The translations under genes and the position numbers were made by a program. Below are positions 36,735-48,047 of a stretch of DNA of 64,000 bases, in pieces; position 1 is the stretch's first letter; every line of letters begins with the position of its first letter. The stretch comes from Takifugu bimaculatus. Its lineage: Eukaryota > Chordata > Actinopteri > Tetraodontiformes > Tetraodontidae. The DNA is taken from assembly GCA_004026145.2 (NCBI GenBank), contig CP034976.1, positions 13,149,887 to 13,213,886 of the forward strand. The letters are read 5' to 3'. Under the pieces are notes generated by a model that made no database searches, was not told where the DNA came from, and saw only the letters and a list, made by a program, of their open reading frames with translations.

Positions 36735-39700
36735 ACGTGTGTGTGTGTGTGTGCAGGATGCAGTTTGGAGGCCTGGGTCAGCTGTGCGATGGCGTCCTCG
36801 GAGGAAACGACTTCACCCAAACGAAGGAGCTAAGGGTGTGGCCCGGGTACGACTATGTGGGCTGGAGCCGGGAAGCTCTTGGGCAAGGCAGCGTGGACAT
36901 CGAGTTCCACTTTAAGCTACCACGCATCTTTAACACCATGCAGGTAAGAGTGTTGTCATGCAGAGAGAGTGGGTAATTTGGGAGGCAGTGTTGTCCCGGC
37001 GGAATATCAAACAGCAGGGGGAAGCTATTAAATCCGTGATGTTATCAAGGCTAAAAGCTCCTGTTCCCAGCTTGTGTCTTCAGCATGGCAGTCTTTCAAA
37101 AATAAACGCTAATAGAATCATGAAGCACTGCAGCTCAGATCCACACCATACAGAATGCCGCAGGACACCTCTCGCCATCGCTCGGTGGTGAAAAGGTGGA
37201 GCTTAATTCGTGTTTGCTAACGCAGACGCCGTCATTTGAATGGAAACGATCACCTGAGCCCCATTTTTCAGCAGCCGGTGCGAATTCCGGCGCGTTAAAG
37301 TGGACTTCCTGCTGTTTGTGCCGTGGATGCGGAGAATGTTGCTGGTCTGTCCTGGTGCGGCGCGGAGTTGCGTCACAGACTGTTTGTGTCTCCGCGTGGC
37401 GTTTGGGGTGAGCTGGTGGAGAAACGGCAGGAATGATGATATGATGCAACCGCTTTAAGTTACAATTAAGCTGTCTGGCGCTCAGGGTCGCTTTTATTGC
37501 ATGAATCCACAGCCGCTTAGACCAGGACCAGCTATTTGTTAAAGGTTTGGGTTTGACTAACAGTTAAGTGTCCTTTTTTTGTCTCTCAGTTGTTGGTTTT
37601 TTTTTTGCCTATTCGTGAGTGGTTTCATGTTTTTGTTACATTTTAAATTTTTACCGGCAAGAATGACACATTTTTTCGAGTTTGTTTCTTTTTGTGGACG
37701 TGCTTCCTGCCGTTTCCTCACTGTTATCCTTCACTAACCTCAGCCGACTTCCACTGTTATGCTAACCTGGCTCAGCGGATGTGGCGAACGCTCAGGTCAA
37801 GTAAATAACTGTGGAGGAACCTGAGCATGTTTCCAGCTTGGCTGGCGTCTGTAGTTCCTTAACCTGCACCTAATCAGCGTCCCATCGGGAAATCCACCCT
37901 TTGACCTTTTGCCGGTCCTGCGGTCCGTTTAGAGCCGACCTGGGACACCTTCCTATTTTTCTAAAAGATCAAGTTCTGTCCATGGAGGATTTCTGTAAAT
38001 ACGTCTTTGTCAGGTTCGATGTTAGGAGAGACTTTAAAATGTGCGACATCCTGATAAAAGGAGCATGTTTATTGCCACAGTTTATGCTTTTTTGTCTGAG
38101 TTTATGAGTCCCCCCCCCACTCCTTACCCAACCTCCCTCACCTCCAGAGGTACAGAAACCCCCAAACCCCATAACAATCAGTTCCATGTAAAGTCCACAT
38201 CTGGCGCAGCTGTTCTCCCACCATGTGTCTTAGGTTAGAGCAGCTTTTCTTGCAGCAAGTGAGAGGTTAATAGCTGACCTGTGGCGGTGACCTTTACACC
38301 AGCTAGAGTTTTGACCTTCAACCATCATCCTCCTCCTAGTCACCACAGCAGCTCGTATATTAGCGCAGCTGTTCCAGATCTCTCTTCGGCCTTTTCCTTT
38401 TCCTTAGATGTGTGCCGTCCTCCATCTGTCCTCAATCGTACTCGCTCTCTTCTTCCTTGTTCTAAAAATGTTCATTAGTGGTCGGATTCGGCTTGACGTC
38501 GTGCCAAAGCAATTACAGATGAAGAAAATGACAATGTGTAATTTATTGTCTGTTAATTAAATCTTGTCCTGCCTCTCCACACAGACTTTATTATTGAGAC
38601 GCCGTTTTGTGTGGCGCCGAGCCTCAATTTATCGGTTTCCTTCAACCTTCGCCGTCCTTCTGACTCTTTTCTCCAGGTGCACAGCAACAACCGTCACACA
38701 CAGGGTGTCAGAGTCTTCAATAAGGTGGAATGTCAGTTTAAACCTGGGATCCTCCAGCCGTGGTCTTCTCCTCTCACTCTGGATGTGCCCCTGGAAGATC
38801 TGAAGGACCCCTCTTCTCGAACCATCTCCCTCCCTCTGGGGGCCCGACCGGCTCAGATCCTCCGGTGCAAGTTCTATTTCGCCGACCGCTGGCTGCTCAT
38901 CAGCGAGATAACATTCCTGTCCGGTAGGCAGCACACGATCCGAGTTTCTGTTGCCTGAACTAGCCTGTGAAAGGAGGAGGAATCTTCTCCTCCGTTGTGC
39001 TTTATGATGATATAAAGTCGTGTGTGTCAGATGTCACATGTGCTCCTTCTGAGTGATTCGTGACCCTGGCGGCTGCTTTTCTGGTCTTAGTTAAATAATT
39101 ATGCACCTTGGATTCCAGCGTAAAGCAACACAACGCTACTCCAAGGAGCTCAGTATTTCATCGAACAGCTAAATTATGGGTTTCCAATAAATCATGAAAG
39201 TTGTGAAACCGTTTTGAAGGAGTTATAGGTGCAAAGATCAACTCCAGACAACAGTTGGCTGGTCTGGATTATCAGCGGTTGGTCAGAAATCACAACTTAG
39301 ACGTCAGAGATGAAATAAAAGCTGGTGAAATCGGGTTTATATCAACTGAGAGGCTGCTGTCCAATGAAGCCTAGAAAGGGAACCGAATTTCTCTGCGTGA
39401 GCGTATTTAATTTAAAGAAAATAGACAAAACAGGGACAAGAATCTCTTCCAGATTCTTCATTAGAGGCGTCGGGAGGTTGACCGTGACCCTAAACTCACG
39501 TCAGATGTGCTGAAGCAAACGTAAATGCGTCTAAAGTTCAGCAGCATTGCTCACATGGTCCAGCAACACGTATAAAGAGATAAATCAGTGCTGGAGATGG
39601 AGAGATGAGCAGGCGCCTCCCCACGCTGGTGGGGGGGCAGTGAAGGAGAAGCCTCCACGTCTGACAGCAGAGCTGTGTTTCCGAACCCATTATGTTCCGT

Positions 39701-42700
39701 TCCCGGTGGAAACCATCCAAGCCTCCCCTCAGATTGATGCTCCAGCCAGCTGTGACCACATCCACTGTTTTCCAGCTGTGTGTTGTGAAGTTCATTAAAA
39801 CATCTCTGCTGTTTTCTCTCCACCCAGAGCCGTTCAACCAAGATGCCGTGGATGCACATTCATTTCCACCCAATGTTCCCGTTCCCAGTTCATCGCCCCC
39901 CCCTCCTACCCAGACCTCCCCCCCATGGAACTCCTTTAACACCTCCGTCGTCCCTTCTGGTGAGTCCGGCTTTTTGTCCCTCCACAGTTCCGTCCAGCAT
40001 TCCTCATTTCCCCCACCATCCCACCTCATCCCCTCTTCTCATTCCTCTGACCTCATCGCCCTCCTCTCGGGTTCGCCCGTCTCTGTGTCGTAGCCGGGGG
40101 GGGGGGGGGGGCACGTCTGAGCCGCCTCGCGTTTATCACAAGACTGGAAATCTCATGGCTCCGAGCCAGCTTCTCCCAAATCCGACAGGAGAAATCTGGC
40201 TTCAATCCGATACTTTTGTAGTTTTTATCACCTGGGAAGTTTCGGTGAAGCCAGAAAGGGCGACATGATTTCCCCTCTCTGTCCTCCACCACCCGTCTCT
40301 TCTTTCACACATTCCTCCCTTGTCCATCCCTCGCTCCTCCAGAACCTTCCACCTCCGCCACCTCCTTCATGACGGACGCCACTGTTAACTGGACGATGTC
40401 AGGTGAGAGCAACAGCTGTGGTGAATAGAGCTGCAGCCTCCTGCAGCCTCGTAAAGCTGCCACGGAGCTGCGTTTGACGTGTGACGGGGGGGTTAAAGAG
40501 GCCGTCAGTGTCCAGAGCATGAAGACACTCAGGAACAGACTAAAACACTAACAAACTGGGTGTTTATGCAGCAACACTTCTCTTCCTGCGGCCTCATCAA
40601 CACTGAATAGCTGACAGGAATCTACTGTGGCATGTTGGCTGCTGTCTTTTGGATCTGGCTCTGCTCGAGTGGCTTTGCTTTGTTTTATTTACGTCCTGCA
40701 TGTTGTTGAACCGAATGACACCAACAGAGGGAAAGGAGTCGTTTTCATCGGTGACGTTTTCACCTTTTTGGCTGCTGTCGTCTAAATCGGTGTAGAACCC
40801 AAAATGCTGCATGTTTATTTCATTTATTTGAGTTCATTTTAGAGCAAAGTAAGGAGTGAAATTACGCTTAGCATGGCTTAATGGTCCCAATGCCAGCGAC
40901 ATATTTGACCTTCAGCAGTGAGAACACAAATAATTGTAGAGAAATAGTTGACTGCAAACCTTTTGAGAATGTATTTATCAAGCAGCTGACTCCTATTGTG
41001 AGTGTTCCTGGCTGCACACGCAAACAGACAATCCCTCTCTGATATTTAGTTACGCTTGACGAGTCTAATTTGACCCCAGCATGTGGGTCTGACTGCACTG
41101 AAAAAGCTAATGTTGTCAGAACCAACAGTGCGTTAACGCGCGTACACCAGCAGACACAGGAAGGTCAATTATCAACTCCAAAATAAAACATTCCTTTTCC
41201 TCCCGTAGATCCAGAATTTGCTACCAACACTCCAAGGCCAGGGACTCCCGGTCGCCAAGGACGACAGCAGTAACACGGCTATCCTGATTGGCTGCCTGGT
41301 GGGCATCATCCTCCTGCTGCTGGCTGTGATCGCCGTCATATTGTGGAGGCAGTACTGGAAAAAGTTACTGGGCAAGGTGAGTCAACTGGGACGGCGCCTG
41401 GTGTGTGTGACTGTTGTGCAGAGTTGGTGGTTGAAACACTGGCTCCAGCCACAGATCAGACGTAAGTCAATTACAGTCTCCTCGCAGCTTTCCAAAGGCA
41501 TCCCCTCGCATCACTCTGCCAATCTATACCAGTATCTTTACAGTTTCAAACAAATTGCTCCGTCGCAATAGGAGGCTGAGATAATTGCGAGTCTTTTGGC
41601 AGCGTGTCTAAACCTGAGCGGGCGCTGTACGGCAGTATATTTATATTTGCTTCTAATTGTTCAAAGATTAGACGCCTACAGCTTGACAGCCATCTGTTGT
41701 ACAACAAACAATGCACTTAAGCTGCCACGTTGGTTGAGTTCTCCAATAACGCTCTTTCTTTTCGGGCCTCTTATCTGACGGGAAGAGCGAAGACGCTGGA
41801 GGCTCGACCGCACGCCTGTCCCGCGTGCGTCCCTCTTCCCAGGCCTGCGGAGATGTATATGTATATTGAGCTCATGTCCTGTCTTTTGCCTGAAGGACCT
41901 GCAAAATGAGGTCCCACAAGGTCTAATCAGTTGCTCCGGCAGAAGCCGAGCATTTTTAGTCCCCATGAGGTGGTGATTTATTTCGGGCCTGTTGTAGCGC
42001 TCTCCATTAGCGGGGAAACCCTTGACCGGTGCTGTGCGTCCCCAGGCCCAGGGCAGTCTGTCCAGCGACGAGCTGCGGGTCCACCTGTCCGTCCCCTCGG
42101 AAAACGTCGTCATCAACAACACGCACAGCTACTCCAGCCGCTACCAGCGCATCCACACCTTCCCCGATGAGCGCGAAAACGAAAGGGAGGGTGAGGGAGA
42201 GTATCAGGAGCCCAGCGCGCTGCTCCGGCCTCGGGACCACAGAGACAGCACAGGTGGGCTTACACGCACACGTACGGGCACGACCGCTGCTGCCCTGTCG
42301 AAAACATTCAGCTACATTTAACAGGGGGGCGGAGGCTGGATTCAAAACTGATGGATGTAAATCGGGTGTAACTGCGCTACGTTGTTGTGGCACGTGCGCA
42401 CGTAGGGGTATAAAGTAGGGCAACATGGAAATCAGCATTGGAGCTGCAACAGGAAGAGACGGGGAGAGCAGCTGAAAGGCTGAACTCTGCAACAGCGCAC
42501 GCTATGCATGGATTTTGCTGCTTTGTTTGGTTTTGTCTCTGCATGAACATCAAGAAAACAGCGGGCATTACGATGTGTTTCACCACACCGACAACAACAA
42601 CACAATCCCGACCCCCTGAGCTACGCTGTCTGAAATGATGATGCACAGCGCAGAGGTGCACAAAGCAATAAGGAGGGGAAGAGTGGGCTAGAGGGAGGAA

Positions 42701-45700
42701 AATACACGGCTTTGCCTGCATTTCACTGCATGCTCTGTATGCTCGGTGTCCTGAATTTGAAATGACACGTAAAACCGACATTTAATCCAGTGTTTTGTTG
42801 TCGTGCGGTGTTATTTTGTGCTGCCTGTGTCAGGTGCAACCCATTTTTATTCTGTGGTGGAAATGCTAATGCTGTCATGCTGACATTGGTTGTGTTACCT
42901 TGTGTGTTTGTGTGTTTTGTGTCCATATGACGGTCGCCCTGTGCACCCCCCTGTGCGTGTATGTCCATGTGTGTTCACCCTACCAGCCTTGCTGTTAAAC
43001 AACCCGGGCTATCACGTGGTCTTGTCAGATGACAGAAAAGGCTTGAGACCCCTAAACGTCCTCGGCACCAGTCAGGCTCAGGAAAAGAGTCTGAATGTGC
43101 CCCAGGGTAAGAGACCTCAGAACGGGCCGAGCAAGCGAGGAGGAGCCCACGCTTGGGGGTTCAGATGTAGACACGTTGGAGTTTTTGCATGTGTCCTGCC
43201 TCCATCGCTCACACACTCACTCGTGATCACTCACGTCTCAGTGTTGCTCATGTCTTGTTGAAGGGATGTTCTGCTGTTTGGGGATTGATGCACAATAATG
43301 AAACTCATCTGCTGATGAGCTGTCGGTACAAAACAGTTTGTTGTGTGATTGCATCTGTGAAGATACGGGAACGTCCCATCTTCCTCTGGATATTTAAGAG
43401 ATCGGCGTGTCCTTTAGTCACAAATGTAAAATTGAGCCACAGACAGATGAAATAAAAGCTCCCCGACTGTTAAAATGTGCCGATGCAACCCGAGCGTCCA
43501 CAAATTGTCCGTGTTTCTTTTGTTTTCCCCGATCGTTTCCTCTCGATAAAAACACTCCACTTATCTGATGTTTGGCTTGCCGATGACTTCACTGAGCATT
43601 TTTGTGGTTCAGTTCCCACCAGTGGCACCAATTTCTAATACAGCGGTTTTCTGGTTGTAAATCTGGAACACTGGTCAGAGGCTTTGTCTACTTAGAAAAA
43701 TGTAGTTACCAGCCAGCAAACCGCCACAAAGTCAAGAATGTGAACAACATGTGAGGATATTAGCATTGCTATGACTAAAAAACACATCAAAGAGCCACTA
43801 GAACAGCTATTTTTTATTAGTCCTAATATCTTGAGCAGTGATCTTCGCTTATATGTTCCACAACTGTGGAAACCATAAAACTATCACTCTACAATAGCAG
43901 GCAAGTAATCAAGTACATCTCGAGGGTTCGGTACAGCACTGGATTGTTGTGGGCCTGGTCCTCAAGAATTTATGGCCTGACAATAAAGAACCATATTTAT
44001 AGCACAGGAAATGACTTTAGCCTGCTAAAAGGCTAAATCTATATAGTTGCTAGCGTCCCTTAGATGGTCTTTAATTTCATATGAGAAACACCATTTTATC
44101 TGTTGCTGAAATCCATTTTATTGTGTTTCTTTTGTGAGACTAGTGTAAAAAGTTCATGATTTGCAGAGTAATGTTTTCGTCCGATGTCGGACAGTCCAGT
44201 GTCCACGTTCTGGCTGTTTTGATGCTCTCACGTTAACGAGATTCTCCCCTAAATTTGCGGCATCCCTTCATTACAAGTTCCTCGATTCTCTTGCCTTAAT
44301 GTGTTTTCAATCACGTGCTTCTTTTTCTTCTCGTGTTAAACTGAACATCTTGGTCCTGTATCTCCAGCCTGTGGCTTGGACGTGGACATGGAGAAGGTTT
44401 TCCCTCCGGTTCACGAGGAGCCGCCTCCGTACCCCGGCTCCCCTCCTTACCCCTCGCTGTCTCCCCCGGTGTCCCCTCCGCTGCCTCCCAGTGTTCCTCA
44501 TTATGCCGAGGCAGACATCGTCAGCCTGCAGGGCGTCAGCGGCAACAACACCTATGCCGTTCCCGCTCTGGCCTCCTCGAGTCCCGGGGCAGACGCCGCC
44601 CCTGTGCCGGAACTGTCGCGCCAGTGTCTCATCTTCAAAGAGAAACTCGGCGAGGGCCAGTTTGGCGAGGTGAGGGATGACGTGATTATACAGATGCATC
44701 AGTGCTGTGAGGTGAGCGTGTCTCAACAGTATCTGTGTTGCTTTGAAAGGTGCACCTGTGTGAAATTGAAAACCCTCAGGATCTTCCCATTTTGGAGTTC
44801 CCTTTCAATGTGAGAAAAGGTCGCCCCCTGCTGGTAGCGGTGAAGATTCTGCGTCCAGACGCCTCCAAGAACGCCAGGTACGCGCGCTTGAGCGTGACAG
44901 CAACCAAATCCGCTGCTGTTGTGAAATATTTGAGTCCTGCTCTCAGCTGTGATGGATAGAAATGAGATAGAAATGTTGGCCAAGCAGTTGCTGCATGTTT
45001 ATCTCTTTCACAAGCTATGAGCTCATGTGATCTCTGCTCTGATTGGACGGTCGGTGAGACTCTGCAAACATGCAGACCAATAAAGCAAACGGATGATCTG
45101 GAGAGATAAACACAACTGGAGCCTTGGCTCACTTCCCTTTTCCAGTGTTTATTGTGAAATAAACCAACGGCTCCCTCTTGCAGAAACGACTTCCTGAAAG
45201 AGGTAAAGATCCTGTCCCGCCTGAAGGATCCCAACATCATCCGTCTTCTGGGGGTGTGTGTCAGCAACGATCCTCTCTGCATGGTCACCGAGTACATGGA
45301 ATGCGGAGACTTGAATCAATATCTGTCCCACCGAGTGCTTCTTGATAAGACGGGACCCTCCAACGACGCCCCGACCGTCAGGTGAGGGGTGGAATGTGGC
45401 GCGCTCTCCCTGATGATGCCCACGCCAATAATAACCAACTCTAAAATCCCACCGATTCATCGCTCCTCATGAGCGTCGTCCTGTTCTCCCCAGTTACCCG
45501 GCCCTGATCTCCATGGCCAGTCAGATTGCGTCAGGGATGAAGTTCCTCTCCTCCCTCAACTTTGTGCACCGGGATCTGGCTACGCGTAACTGCCTGGTGG
45601 GCGGCGAGCGGGGCGACAGCGGCGACGACGCCGGCGGGGAGCGTCACATCAAGATAGCCGACTTTGGCATGAGCAGGAACTTGTATGCTGGAGACTACTA

Positions 45701-46271
45701 CAGGATCCAGGGCCGGGCCGTGCTGCCGATCCGCTGGATGGCCTGGGAGTGCATCCTCATGGTGAGAGAACGTGTCAATGATGGACCAATTATCCTTAAG
45801 TGACGTCCCCATTTTCCCCTTGAAGCCTAATTCTTTGATTTACTTAGTTATTGTCTTGATATTTCCTTTGATCTTTTGGATTTCTGGGCTATTCAAAGAA
45901 CAATTTCCTCCCCTTGGGAATTTGTTTTGGTTGGAATTGTTCTGTTTCCAGTAAAGAGACAGAATGTTCCAAACACTTGTGAGGACACTTGTGAGGACGG
46001 CGCCCTGCCCAGAGCGCCGTTTCTGTGTGTCATCACAACTAGTGATTGTCGGTGTCGCTGCAACAGCCGCGTCCCCTCGGCTGTTGTCGACGCTCCGTGA
46101 CGTGTTTGTGTGTCTCAAGGGGAAATTCACCACCGCCAGCGACGTGTGGGCATTCGGCGTCACCCTGTGGGAGATGCTGAGCGTCTGTCAGGAGCAGCCG
46201 TACTCCAATCTCACAGATGAGCAAGTCATCGACAACGCCGGCGAGTTCTTTAGAGACCAGAGCAGACAGGT

Positions 46272-46323
<52 letters not shown>

Positions 46324-46765
46324 CCTACCTCCCACACAGTTTGTGATGAATGAGTCGAGGTTTGATTAGTGAATAATTGAAAAGCCACCGTGAACGTGGC
46401 GCCTCACAGATCTATTAAATATTCACTAGTAGTTTATTACCAGTTAATTACTGAGATGCAGATTTCTACCATCGTCCTGATTATGGATCGTCTTGCGGTT
46501 GATAATCAATGCGAGATGCTAATCAGCCAATCAAAAGGTGAAGGCGGTCCAGCCGTCTCAGAGCAGGGGGCTGGTTGATGGTCACCCTGACCCCTGACCC
46601 CCTGACCTTCCGTCTGTCCTGCAGGTGTACCTGGGCAGACCTGCCGTCTGTCCCCAGGGTCTCTACGAGCTCATGCTGAGCTGCTGGAACAGAGACTGTA
46701 AGCTCCGCCCCTCTTTCAGCGACATCCACTCCTTCCTCACAGAGGACGCCATGAACATGGTGTAG
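29473..46765 (+). CDS. DDR1: DDR1, discoidin domain collagen receptor tyrosine kinase
   Basis: This type I membrane receptor binds collagen and signals through a tyrosine kinase domain. I assembled 19 exons: 29473-29572, 30911-31013, 33956-34031, 34560-34712, 35178-35325, 36136-36238, 36757-36943, 38677-38923, 39828-39959, 40343-40402, 41237-41376, 42046-42253, 42987-43106, 44368-44669, 44750-44877, 45184-45381, 45494-45761, 46120-46269, 46625-46765. The joined frame gives about 987 residues; human DDR1 is about 913. The order is signal peptide, discoidin domain (CRYALGMEDGTIPDSD), discoidin-like domain, Ser/Thr/Pro-rich stalk, one membrane helix, a proline-rich juxtamembrane region with NPGY, and the kinase. 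All junctions are GT-AG and in frame except exon 11, whose acceptor is uncertain. The start is the ATG before a hydrophobic leader; an acceptor-like cag just upstream suggests a separate 5' UTR exon. Identity is certain; exons 10-11 are the weak point. Confidence 0.95.
30086..30154. repeat. (TG)n microsatellite with G run, DDR1 intron 1
   Basis: About 25 TG dinucleotides are followed by a G-rich run, in the intron between DDR1 coding exons 1 and 2. A C-rich run plus (CA)n at about 29677-29711 and interrupted (TG)n at about 31023-31110 flank the same region. Confidence 0.9.
30911..38923 (+). CDS. DDR1: DDR1 discoidin and discoidin-like exons 2-8
   Basis: Seven exons encode the collagen-binding ectodomain. 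Exon 2 reads QCRYALGMEDGTIPDSDVTA and SSAWSDSTEAKHGR. Exon 3 contains GDGAWCPAGAVFPSESEYLQ. Exon 4 reads VDLHRLHFLALVGTQGRHAD and ends HWGQD. Exon 5 contains LKDLGPPIVARMVRFYPLAD and SVCLRVELYGCLW. Exon 6 contains YTAPVGHIMHLSG and LNDSTYDGS. Exon 7 contains GGLGQLCDGVLGGNDF and WPGYDYVGWS. Exon 8 contains VECQFKPG and WLLISEITFLS. The spaced cysteines and the motif order follow mammalian DDR1 closely. Introns range from about 0.43 kb to 2.9 kb. Intron 2 carries a large minisatellite, and a GT array directly precedes exon 7. Confidence 0.93.
32991..33650. repeat. 23-bp minisatellite in DDR1 intron 2, about 28 copies
   Basis: The unit is close to gttctgtccatcctgcgt plus ccgtg, with ccatcc/ccttcc and ctgcg/cctcg variants. 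Unit length 23 shifts the frame at each copy, giving a 69-bp (23-residue) super-period. Several frames stay open on both strands for 500-770 bp (for example MDRTTDAGWTEPRTQDGQNH on the minus strand). They are artefacts of a stop-free repeat lying wholly in an intron. Confidence 0.95.
36703..36754. repeat. (GT)n array abutting the DDR1 exon 7 acceptor
   Basis: The 3' end of intron 6 is almost entirely GT repeat, interrupted once by gcgtac. It runs straight into the acceptor gtgtgcag before exon 7 at 36757. The usual polypyrimidine tract is replaced by alternating G and T, which may weaken or regulate this splice site. Confidence 0.9.
39828..41376 (+). CDS. DDR1: DDR1 stalk and transmembrane exons 9-11
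   Basis: Exons 39828-39959 and 40343-40402 encode a Pro/Ser/Thr-rich stalk (PPPPTQTSPPWNSFN, then SFMTDATVNWTMS). Exon 11 encodes LPVAKDDSSNTAIL followed by a hydrophobic helix ending in AVILWRQYWKKLLGK. The preceding exons end in phase 1. Keeping the helix in frame requires an acceptor at 41236|41237 (actccaag|gcc), which gives GQGLPVAK, close to mammalian GQQPVAK. The acceptor with the good pyrimidine tract is cccgtag at 41208. Using it shifts frame and stops after about 21 residues, before the helix. An unseen small exon, an alternative secreted form or a one-base error could each explain the conflict. Confidence 0.7.
42046..44669 (+). CDS. DDR1: DDR1 juxtamembrane exons 12-14
   Basis: Exon 42046-42253 encodes the segment after the helix (DELRVHLSVPSENVVINN). 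Exon 42987-43106 is 120 nt long with phase 1 at both ends, so it can be skipped without changing frame. It encodes LLNNPGYHVVLSDDRKG with an NPxY motif, which in mammals recruits the PTB domain of Shc and lies in the segment that distinguishes DDR1a from DDR1b. Exon 44368-44669 encodes a proline-rich stretch (EEPPPYPGSPPYPSLSPPVS), then PHYAEADIVSLQGVSGNNTY. It ends inside the kinase glycine loop (KEKLGEGQFGE). Confidence 0.88.
44750..46765 (+). CDS. DDR1: DDR1 kinase-domain exons 15-19
   Basis: With the end of exon 14 these exons form the tyrosine kinase domain. Visible elements are the ATP-binding loop GEGQFGEV, the lysine in LLVAVKILRP, LKDPNIIRLLGVCV, the catalytic loop HRDLATRNCLV, DFGMSRN, the activation-loop tyrosines YAGDYYR, and WAFGVTLWEML. 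The end is FSDIHSFLTEDAMNMV and a stop at 46763-46765. Between the catalytic loop and DFG there is an extra acidic, Gly-rich stretch, GERGDSGDDAGGERH, where the mammalian protein has ENFT. All catalytic residues are present, so the kinase should be active. A (CA)n array starts immediately after the exon 18 donor. Confidence 0.93.
46270..46320. repeat. (CA)n array starting at the DDR1 exon 18 donor
   Basis: Exon 18 ends at 46269 and the intron begins gtgcacaca, going directly into about 24 CA dinucleotides. The 5' splice site (cag|gtgcac) is therefore followed by repeat instead of a normal gtaag or gtgag consensus. Confidence 0.92.
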
Positions 46766-47965
46766 ACGGACTCAGAGACCCATCGTGGGAGGGGACACGC
46801 CAGTGAAGGGGGGTGGTCGTGCAGCAGAGGCAGAGGGGAGTTTGTTACTTTTGTAGTTTTTTTTCATGGCGGGGGGGTAAGATGGGGGCCAACACACCGC
46901 TGGCTCGGTGGATTCCCACATCAGACCCGACGGCGTTGGCGCCGCGTGTCGTGGCGGGTGGCGGGTGCGTTCTGCCTAGCAACTCTTTCTACCGTAGCAG
47001 CGTGCAGCCGTTAGTTTTCAAGACAAATTTCTGTTGATTGGAGACTTTGAGGAGCTACAGTATGTAAAGTTTACTGTATATAATAGTTTAGTCGGCCTCA
47101 TTACGTAGGATGACGCAGCACTTCAGCCTCTCAATGTTGGATTTACACATACATCAGTTCCCCTCTGGGCTGAGCCACGCCAGACCCAGCTGGACCAGGC
47201 GCTCCTGCAAGGTGATCCGTTCATCTCCGGCTCAGAGGAGGAAGAGGATGGACGTTCCGCACTGGCTCGCACGTTTCAGTCGAGGTTGCATTGTGTGTGT
47301 GTGCGTGCGTGCGTGTGTGTCTGAGGGTCTCGGATGCAAAGGATGGCTGTAAAGTTCCACCAACTGCACTTTAAAATCCCACAAAGGTACGAACAGGAGG
47401 GAACTCTGTCTGATATGATTCCTGCTGGGGTGGATTCAAATGGACTTTACTTGCAGTGAGATCCAGATCCAGGAGAATCTCCCAGGTGCATCGATCCATT
47501 CGGTGCTGATGTGTTCATGTTTCAGTGGCTTTAGATGCGTTTTCGCTCCGCTCTCAAACTCAGTTAAGAGTTCTATCATTGAGAATCAGTCGGATCAATA
47601 TTAACGCATATTGTGCTTCAGTCAAACTGACGGGTGGAATTAATGCATCTTCCTTCCTGGTTGTATAGACGTGTCATAGGTCACATGTGCCATCTGTTGG
47701 ATACACTGTAATTCACCTCAGCCCGTATCTTTATATACACTTTACTATGTAACAAGCTGGTGGATGATCTCATGTCTTCTGAATAGGACCTGTACATATT
47801 GTGATTGCCTTTACTAATATATGGAAACTCTTTGGTACATTTGGGGTCTTCTGTATCTGTAGAATGCTTGCTAGCCTCATGCCGTCGTAATTCCCTGTTG
47901 TCTATTTTTGTAGATGTTTTAATAAAGGTAACCTTTTCAAATAAAGATGTGCTGTGTGTCTGCTG
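46766..47965 (+). other. DDR1 3' UTR
   Basis: About 1.2 kb follows the DDR1 stop with no other gene. It ends with two overlapping-range poly(A) signals at 47921-47926 and 47940-47945, then a T/G-rich segment (gtgctgtgtgtctgctgc) that suits a cleavage-stimulation element. Confidence 0.7.
47921..47945 (+). terminator. DDR1 poly(A) signals
   Basis: There are two AATAAA hexamers, 47921-47926 and 47940-47945, about 1.16 kb after the stop and followed by a GT-rich element. These most likely define the DDR1 3' end near 47960. Confidence 0.75.
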
Positions 47966-48041
47966 CTTTGGCTCAGCTGGCCCGCTACAGCAGGTACTTT
48001 TGCTGGTAGAGAGACAGCAGCAACATTTCTCAATTACAGGT

Positions 48042-48047
48042 TTTATT
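48042..48047 (-). terminator. FLOT1 poly(A) signal (AATAAA on the minus strand)
   Basis: TTTATT on the plus strand is AATAAA for the FLOT1 transcript. It would give a 3' UTR of about 1 kb after the stop near 49028 and a 3' end near 48020-48030. That places the FLOT1 and DDR1 ends within about 100 bp of each other. Confidence 0.6.
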
